Origin: Psychrobacter piscatorii
GTDB lineage: Bacteria; Pseudomonadota; Gammaproteobacteria; Pseudomonadales; Moraxellaceae
Assembly: GCF_904846415.1 (NCBI RefSeq)
Contig: NZ_CAJHAR010000005.1
Coordinates: forward strand, 1 to 64,000
Reading direction: 5' to 3'
DNA length: 64,000 nucleotides
A program made the translations under genes and the position numbers. The notes under the pieces were generated by a model, which saw only the letters and a program-made list of their open reading frames with translations, ran no database searches and was not told the DNA's origin. This document shows positions 59,107-64,000 of this stretch, one piece after another; position 1 is the first letter of the stretch, and each line of letters starts with the position of its first letter.

Positions 59107-60066
59107 CTATTCTTTTAGTTGGTCTAACTGTCTTGGATAAATGACAATAGGTCTATCACCTTCAAAATATAAACCTGTCCTAGGTGGCTCATTATCTGAC
59201 CAAACTATCGGCTGCTGACGATCATCGTAAAAGCCGCGCTTGGTGAACCATTCAATATAATGCGCGGCTCGTAATGAAGCGGCGTCAATCGTCGCAAGAG
59301 CGGCTTTATCTCTCTTATCGCACCATTCATGTATCGGAAAGTTTGGCGTTAGCCAATGAGGACAATCATAATCGCCAAGGTCGGTTGTGTTTATCGGTAA
59401 AAAGAATCGTCCTTTTATCACACCATAGCGCTTATTTATTTTGACCTGCCCGTGATCTTCCGTATCTACCCACACCGCTCGAAATTGCTTGGTCTGCATG
59501 TGCGTCATTTTGCGCTGTAGGTTATCATTAGAGTTAATCCCCACCCAGTTCACAGGCTCAAAAGGCGCTGATCCCATAAAGAACTTGATGGCCAGCTCCC
59601 AATGTTCAACCAGCCTCTCTTCATGGTTGTACAAAATCAAATCAAGCTCACCGACAGTCTGCTTACCATTGTACAGCTGCACATTGTTTGCTAGGGTCTC
59701 ATACGGATGCAGCTTGCGCGCAAAGCCATCTTCTAACCAAAACGATAGCAGTCCCTCAAAATGAAAACCCAGACGATTGGGACTAGGGCGTTTAAGTAAA
59801 TAACGAGTCAGCTCTTGATAGGCGGCAGTGGTGTCTAGCTCTGTTAATCGCTGCTCATACGCCTCAAACTGAACCTGCCAAAATTGCGCGCTATGAACGG
59901 TAACCGCATGGGTGTTCTCATGTGGTGCAAAGTCTAGCCACTGCGTCAAAACATTGGGACATGCCAACACATATGCCAAATCACGTACATAAGGTCGGCG
60001 GTAACGCTCCCAAGGTGCGTTATCCATGAGGCGATTAAATGTGGGCTGATTGATAGGCTCGGACAT
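59107..60066 (-). CDS. DUF1853 family protein
   Basis: Cytosolic protein of 319 residues. DUF1853 features: RPYVRDLAYVLACPNVL near the N terminus, GFHFEGLLSFWLEDG, then the central VGELDLILYNHEERLVEHWELAIKFFMG, whose acidic residues look nuclease-like. The function is unknown. It is convergent with the barrel gene 35 bases away, with no visible terminator. Confidence 0.82.
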   Translation of the reverse strand: MSEPINQPTFNRLMDNAPWERYRRPYVRDLAYVLACPNVLTQWLDFAPHENTHAVTVHSAQFWQVQFEAYEQRLTELDTTAAYQELTRYLLKRPSPNRLGFHFEGLLSFWLEDGFARKLHPYETLANNVQLYNGKQTVGELDLILYNHEERLVEHWELAIKFFMGSAPFEPVNWVGINSNDNLQRKMTHMQTKQFRAVWVDTEDHGQVKINKRYGVIKGRFFLPINTTDLGDYDCPHWLTPNFPIHEWCDKRDKAALATIDAASLRAAHYIEWFTKRGFYDDRQQPIVWSDNEPPRTGLYFEGDRPIVIYPRQLDQLKE

Positions 60067-60473
60067 AGGATAGACCAGTGTGAAGAGGTAGCATTTACCC
60101 TAACGGCTCGCTCTATAAAAGTCTATAGATGACAAGTATCTGTTAGGGTAGTGCATAGTTGTTTACTTTAGAACATGATACTAATGTGATGGATATGAAT
60201 GCTGATATCAGGAGGTGATAGCAGGTAGGGTAAAAGGATGCTGAGTATTGTTTTAAGTATTGGCAGTAGCCTTTTTGATATGTTGTTAGGCGCGTTATGT
60301 GGTGGTTGCTGCTCCAAATTATGCGGTGTATGCTCTTGCTGAATCATTATCTAGCTCCAATTATGCTGTTGCACTATGTTGTATAACAATCAATAAATAG
60401 AGCCTAATAAAATAAAAAGTTATCTGCAGAATTGGAGCAACTAAAGTGACATTTTAGCTAGTAAAATGGTGTT
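60067..60473. other. Intergenic region at the edge of the accessory segment
   Basis: A 407-base non-coding stretch. It holds three copies of a motif around GCTCCAA-TTATGC: direct at 60311-60324 and 60354-60367, inverted at 60430-60441. No gene seen. It marks the boundary between ordinary chromosome and the repeat-rich accessory region. Confidence 0.55.
60311..60441. repeat. Direct and inverted copies of GCTCCAA(A)TTATGC
   Basis: GCTCCAAATTATGC and GCTCCAATTATGC occur in direct orientation about 43 bases apart; the related GTTGCTCCAATTCTGC occurs on the minus strand near 60426-60441. They could be protein-binding sites or the ends of a short element. Confidence 0.6.
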
Positions 60474-61319
60474 TTAGTCTTTGGTCTGCCTATTACGATG
60501 CTTGCTTATGATGTTAGATAATGAGCGTTCTGTATAACCGAGATGTTCAGACTTTCTTTCAAAATAAGAGATTATTTCTCTAGCTGCTTTATCATTGGAA
60601 TAAATATATTTACCTTTTTCATGCTTTTCACTGAGGTGTTTATCGTGATAAATCAATGCCTTTTGCTGTGAGTTTCTATAGTTGAGAGCTTTTTGTGAAC
60701 CTCCCTTAGCTCCAATAATTTTATAATTACGTGCTATAACTTCGCTTTCTTCTACATACTCAGATGGGCTTAAACTCTCACCAACTATCGAACCTCCATA
60801 CATTAATACCGCAGCTTCATGATGCCAACAAGAAACGTCATGAAAATTGAGGTCGAAAGCTAAATAAGCTAACCCCTTATATAAAATCAATCTGATTACT
60901 GCCATTAAATTACAGTTTAAAAGCCTATTTTGTTCTTCTGATGTGAATTCTTTTAAAGCATTATGTATTACAGAATTACTTTCTACGTAAACTCCAAATT
61001 CAACAGTCATATTTTTGAAAGCTGGCATCACAAATTCATTAAGACCACATTCACAATTATAATCACAGTCACATTCAGGGCTGCCTTTAAAGTCGTTGTT
61101 ATTTTTATAGTTTAGTTCATTTTCCTTTAAGAATTGGCCAACAACAGACTTTATACTATTTATGAAGGAAAAGTTATTTTCAGATTGAAGTTCACTACAT
61201 TCATTATCAAGCAGTATCGTTTTTGCAATCTGACTATCCATAGGTTTTGATAAATTGAGTTCAAAATACTTATACATTAACTTATGGTTTCTCGCTTTCT
61301 CTTTTTTGCTCTGACTCAT
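60474..61319 (-). CDS. Unknown accessory protein with Cys cluster and basic C terminus
   Basis: Protein of 281 residues, no family recognised. It has a cysteine cluster CDCDYNCECG near residues 90-100 that may bind metal, a central hydrophobic helical part (MAVIRLILYKGLAYLAFDLNFHD) and a Lys/Arg-rich C terminus (YTERSLSNIISKHRNR) that could be a helix-turn-helix. ATG 61319 follows AGAGGTG; the longer reading to 61364 lacks a site. The gene is AT-rich and adjoins repeat-rich DNA, so it may belong to a mobile or plasmid-derived segment; a replication or DNA-binding role is only a guess. Confidence 0.7.
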   Translation of the reverse strand: MSQSKKEKARNHKLMYKYFELNLSKPMDSQIAKTILLDNECSELQSENNFSFINSIKSVVGQFLKENELNYKNNNDFKGSPECDCDYNCECGLNEFVMPAFKNMTVEFGVYVESNSVIHNALKEFTSEEQNRLLNCNLMAVIRLILYKGLAYLAFDLNFHDVSCWHHEAAVLMYGGSIVGESLSPSEYVEESEVIARNYKIIGAKGGSQKALNYRNSQQKALIYHDKHLSEKHEKGKYIYSNDKAAREIISYFERKSEHLGYTERSLSNIISKHRNRQTKD

Positions 61320-61482
61320 ATTCACACCTCTACACACCATTAAATCAAAGTAGATATAAGACAAGCCAGCCTAAAACTATATGGATGACTGGCTTTAGAT
61401 TATTCATCATGCCTTGCAAGATTTTTATTATTATTTGCTCAATCAAAACATCATACAATCCCTAGCCAAATTTAGCACAAAA

Positions 61483-61516
61483 AAAAGCCAACCATTGAAA
61501 ACAATGATTGGCTTTT
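61483..61516 (-). terminator. Bidirectional terminator-like hairpin
   Basis: A 15-bp stem with one mismatch (61483-61497 with 61502-61516) and an AAAA loop. T runs exist on both strands, the stronger on the minus strand. It could stop minus-strand transcripts from the repeat region before they reach the gene at 60474. Confidence 0.7.
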
Positions 61517-61802
61517 CTCTTTACTGCTATGTTTGGTCGGAACGGCAGGAAGCAAAGTAAAGGCTATATGCCTTGTAATATATAGGTTTGGTAATTTTAT
61601 ATATTAACGATACCAACAATAATACCAACAATCGTTTTTAATAATGCCCTTTTTTGGCTGTTTGCTGCTTCACTCACTATTATTTTGTAATTATTTTCAC
61701 TGCTTGCCGTTTCAACATTTCTCAACACGGTAGGGCGGTGTAATTGTTCATAGCGTTGTCAGTAGTGACCGCTGCCTAAGTAATTTTTATGCGTCCGCGA
61801 AA

Positions 61803-61928
61803 TTAAAAGTTTAGGGGTTGCTTTTTGGCTTCATGGGGTTGTTTCTCTAATAACTGCATACGCTCGCTAATGGCACTTAAATGCGTGCGTATTTCGTGCG
61901 TTTCTGTGCGTTTGCTAATTACCACCAA
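61803..61928 (-). pseudogene. Possible gene remnant, 41 codons
   Basis: The minus strand reads LVVISKRTETHEIRTHLSA then ISERMQLLEKQPHEAKK and QPLNF-stop. It looks like the helical C-terminal end of a protein; an in-frame stop lies just upstream and there is no normal start. It may be the tail of a lost replication or mobilisation gene. Confidence 0.35.
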
Positions 61929-61990
61929 TGGCGATTATTTATTGGTGCATCTGCTCAGTAGGTTTTTACGCATTATAAAAAAGGCGTTCA

Positions 61991-62838
61991 CTTGTCCTGA
62001 AACTACCTTTAATTCCTTTTAACTTTTTAACATGGCTTTAACCTGATAATTATCGCTGTAAGTCATGCGCTTACGATACTTGTCGCAAAACTACCTTTAA
62101 CCTCTTTTTGAAACGGTTTTTATTTTGTGCGTGTGGATAGGGGCGGTGTCCTATGGTTTGCCTGTTTAATCTCGATTTATAGCCCCCCTTGATACCTGTA
62201 CAGAAAGTCCTTTTTTATGGACTCAAGAAAGTCCCCCAGTCTTTTTATAGTAGTCCGAAAAACTGCTCTTTTTATGGACTCGAAGTATTATTTTGATTGC
62301 CCTCTAAGATGTCCGAAAACTAGCCAGCATTGGTATAAACTGCACCCGTGCGCGTACTGTTCCCATAACTCTAACGTGTGTAATAACCTGCCTCGTACTT
62401 GTTAAGAAACTACCCCTTTTTATGGACTCGCAAAAGTCCCTTTTATGGACTCCGAAAACTAGGTAACGGCAAGATTACGGCAAGGATTAAGCCAGCATTG
62501 CGCGGTGTATTATTCGGTTTTGAATGTGAAGTTTTGTGAGGTTCTACTATGTGAGGATTCAGGTTTTCTCAGGTTCTTAATGACAGGTTTTGACAGGTTT
62601 TAGCCTTGTGGTGATCTTGGGGTAGTCAGTGCTGCCAACGTTAACAAATGTTAACAGGCAAGGCGGTGCTATTCACTTTTCGATGTTAGGTTTTGTCAGG
62701 TTTTTAATTCCGCATTTGAGGTGCGGAACGTTGGGTTTTATTGGGTTCTGCGATGTCCAAAAACCTAGGGGAAACCTTAGGGTTTCTTTACACTATAAAA
62801 AGGGCTTGGCAGTGATCGCCTAACGTGTCCGAAAACTA
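61991..62838. repeat. AAACTACC and AGTCC/GGACT repeat array
   Basis: CTTGTNNNNAAACTACC occurs at 61991, 62079 and 62398. Palindromes AGTCC-N7/8-GGACT occur at 62206-62222 and 62434-62450, with further TTTTTATGGACT copies at 62268 and 62416. A TGTCCGAAAACTA-type motif recurs at 62252, 62309, 62450 and 62825. Such interleaved direct and palindromic units are what one expects of iterons or partition sites. Confidence 0.7.
62527..62712. repeat. CAGGTTTT direct repeats
   Basis: Five to seven copies of (T)GACAGGTTTT or close variants (GTGAGGTTCT, TTCAGGTTTT, CTCAGGTTCT, GACAGGTTTT twice in tandem, GTCAGGTTTT). Several are about 11 bases apart, roughly one helical turn. Confidence 0.65.
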
Positions 62839-62991
62839 TGCTTCTCTATAATTTAATACGGCTATGGAATAGGGTTTTATCTGTGCGCCTTGTACTGTCT
62901 GCTCATGCGTCAATTATCTAATGCTGCTAAATGCTCACCTCGTATCATGTGGTATTAAAAGATAGGCTCAAATCTGGGCGTATCTATTTAG

Positions 62992-63260
62992 GTTTACAGC
63001 CCCTTGCTAATTTGGCGTTAAAATTACCTCTTAGACCATACCTAATAAGCGTTTGCGCTTCATTCGTGTTTTAGTGATCCGTAAACACTGGTAAACCTAA
63101 ATCATGCTTAATACCCCCACCTTTGGGGTTATCTATAATCCGATACAGCCCTACTATAATTTAACCCTAAAATCACCTTATAGCCCGTGATTGGTAAGAG
63201 TTTGCGCTCCATTCACTTTTTGGCAGTTCGTAACTAAATAGTTAACTTAAACCACGCTCA
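62992..63260. repeat. Diverged tandem duplication of about 130 bp
   Basis: Segment 62992-63115 and segment 63132-63256 align from TACAGCCC through GTTTGCGCTYCATTC to CTCAATAC/CTTAATAC. They share order and spacing throughout, though many bases differ. Part of a third, weaker copy may begin near 63319. Confidence 0.6.
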
Positions 63261-63579
63261 ATACGCGCAAAACTGCACCTATCTAATTTTTGACGGCTTT
63301 ATCCTGTTTTGGTGGCATCTATAAGCTGTAGGCTAATGATTGTAATGCTTTGGGCTAACGCTTATCCCATTGGGGGCTGGTGATCGGTAAAACGTGGTAA
63401 AAGTAATTGCACTGTTTGGCTGTGTGGTGATCTGCTCCATAAAGGTTTTAAACCTTAACATTTATTAACATGCTGCCAGTGCTCAAACTGATCTCACAAT
63501 AAGCATCAGGCACGAAAAAAGGCAGACGTTAAACGGCTGCCCCCTTGTTTTAATTGCGCCTTTGCCGTTTTATTGCCGT

Positions 63580-63891
63580 TTACGCTTCTGCCAGTGGCTC
63601 ATGGCTGGCTTTAGGGGTCAAGGTCACTTGCAAGCCCATACCATCAATAATCTTTAGCATAGTGTCAAAACGTGGCTTCTCTGATCGCAATGTCTTATAA
63701 AGGCTTTCGCGTCTTATGCCTGTCTTTGCTGCCAGCTCGTTCATGCCCTTTGCTTTTGCTACATCATTTAATGCTTCGATAAACTCACTAGGTGCGCCAT
63801 CAGTCAATATTTCGTTCAGGTAAGCATTGATAAGGGTTTCATCTGTTAGATATTCCGCTACATCAAATCGGCTAGTTTTAATGTTAGTCAT
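63580..63891 (-). CDS. Addiction-module antidote (HTH antitoxin)
   Basis: Antitoxin of 103 residues of the 'putative addiction module antidote' type: DVAEYLTDETLINAYLNEIL at the N terminus and a helix-turn-helix MNELAAKTGIRRESLYKTL that binds DNA and usually represses its own operon. I start at ATG 63891, which overlaps the toxin stop codon (ATGACTAA); a longer reading to 63978 runs into the toxin gene in another frame. Confidence 0.88.
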   Translation of the reverse strand: MTNIKTSRFDVAEYLTDETLINAYLNEILTDGAPSEFIEALNDVAKAKGMNELAAKTGIRRESLYKTLRSEKPRFDTMLKIIDGMGLQVTLTPKASHEPLAEA

Positions 63892-64000
63892 TGGGGTGTT
63901 CCTTTTCTTGATCCTTAACTTGCTGCCACAAGGTGCAAGCCTTAGAAATATCGTTTGTTTGGCTGTCTTTACTGCCACCTATCAACAATAGATAGAGGGT
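63884..64000 (-). CDS. RelE/HigB-type toxin, C-terminal part (cut by window edge)
   Basis: The last 38 codons on the minus strand read TLYLLLIGGSKDSQTNDISK and end KACTLWQQVKDQEKEHPND-stop. The YLLLxGGxKxxQxxDIxKA pattern is the C terminus of the RelE/ParE-family toxins that pair with this antitoxin. The toxin gene precedes the antitoxin, an inverted order typical of HigBA-like modules, and the two overlap by 8 bases. The 5' part lies beyond the window. Confidence 0.82.
   Translation of the reverse strand, partial: TLYLLLIGGSKDSQTNDISKACTLWQQVKDQEKEHPND

Larger units (their letters stand above)
61320..63579. other. Repeat-rich non-coding accessory region (2.3 kb)
   Basis: No convincing intact gene in over 2 kb, which is extraordinary for this genome. 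It contains a bidirectional hairpin (61483-61516), a possible gene remnant (61803-61928), repeated AAACTACC and AGTCC/GGACT elements (61991-62838), CAGGTTTT repeats (62527-62712) and a diverged duplication (62992-63260). The short ORFs on the plus strand run across the repeats and have no coding character. Confidence 0.7.

Noticed and set aside
60281..60300. TTGTTAGGCGCGTTATG, like the end of an integron attC site
   Set aside because: It contains one GTTRRRY-type core, but no matching inner and outer partner sites at proper spacing, and no integrase in the window.
61530..61560. GGAAC..CAGGAAGCA segment resembling the conserved core of 4.5S (SRP) RNA
   Set aside because: The match to the GGTCCGGAAGGAAGCA core is imperfect and the flanking bases do not form the required long hairpin.
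62217..62823. Short plus-strand ORFs (62217-62405, 62629-62823)
   Set aside because: They run straight through the repeats, lack ribosome sites and have no protein-like composition.

Overview
The window looks like chromosomal DNA of a Moraxellaceae gammaproteobacterium, most likely Psychrobacter. I infer this from the moderate GC content, the secreted lipase with its steric foldase, the trpF-trpB-trpA-accD-folC neighbourhood and the protein flavour. No database search was possible, so family names rest on motifs and remembered family features.

Layout, left to right. 0-6 kb: methionine aminopeptidase (minus), a lipase/foldase pair, two small lipoproteins and a TolB-like beta-propeller lipoprotein. 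6-15.4 kb: a membrane OB-fold protein, a flotillin-like SPFH protein and a 2067-residue AAA+ ATPase, followed by two tiny DUF2256 zinc-ribbon genes missed by ordinary length cut-offs. 15.8-18 kb: an AT-rich island on the minus strand with a NERD nuclease-helicase and a small membrane protein. 18-27 kb: a BASS transporter, metH, two fasciclin lipoproteins with the relic of a third, and an alanine/glycine:cation symporter. 28-36.5 kb: lemA with two TPM-domain genes, a purine deaminase, a sirtuin, tRNA-Arg(CCG), a cytochrome c and the yadGH-type ABC exporter. 36.7-47 kb: an iron-chelate type ABC importer, an EamA permease, queF, proS, a DUF4230 protein and a photolyase. 47-56 kb: trpF, trpB, an unrelated AT-rich membrane gene, trpA, accD, folC, a LysM/SPOR envelope protein and a DUF2726 protein. 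56-60 kb: a large lipoprotein, a putative outer-membrane protein and a DUF1853 protein. 60-64 kb: an accessory region with one unknown gene, about 2.3 kb of repeat-rich DNA that resembles a replication or partition locus, and a RelE/HigB-type toxin-antitoxin pair cut by the window edge.

The best candidates for an under-described system are the OB-fold/flotillin/giant ATPase cluster at 6.07-15.38 kb and the repeat-rich accessory region at 61.3-63.6 kb. The cluster carries overlapping, mutually exclusive hairpins just upstream of the ATPase gene. The accessory region holds palindromic AGTCC/GGACT repeats, CAGGTTTT repeats and a diverged duplication of about 130 bp.
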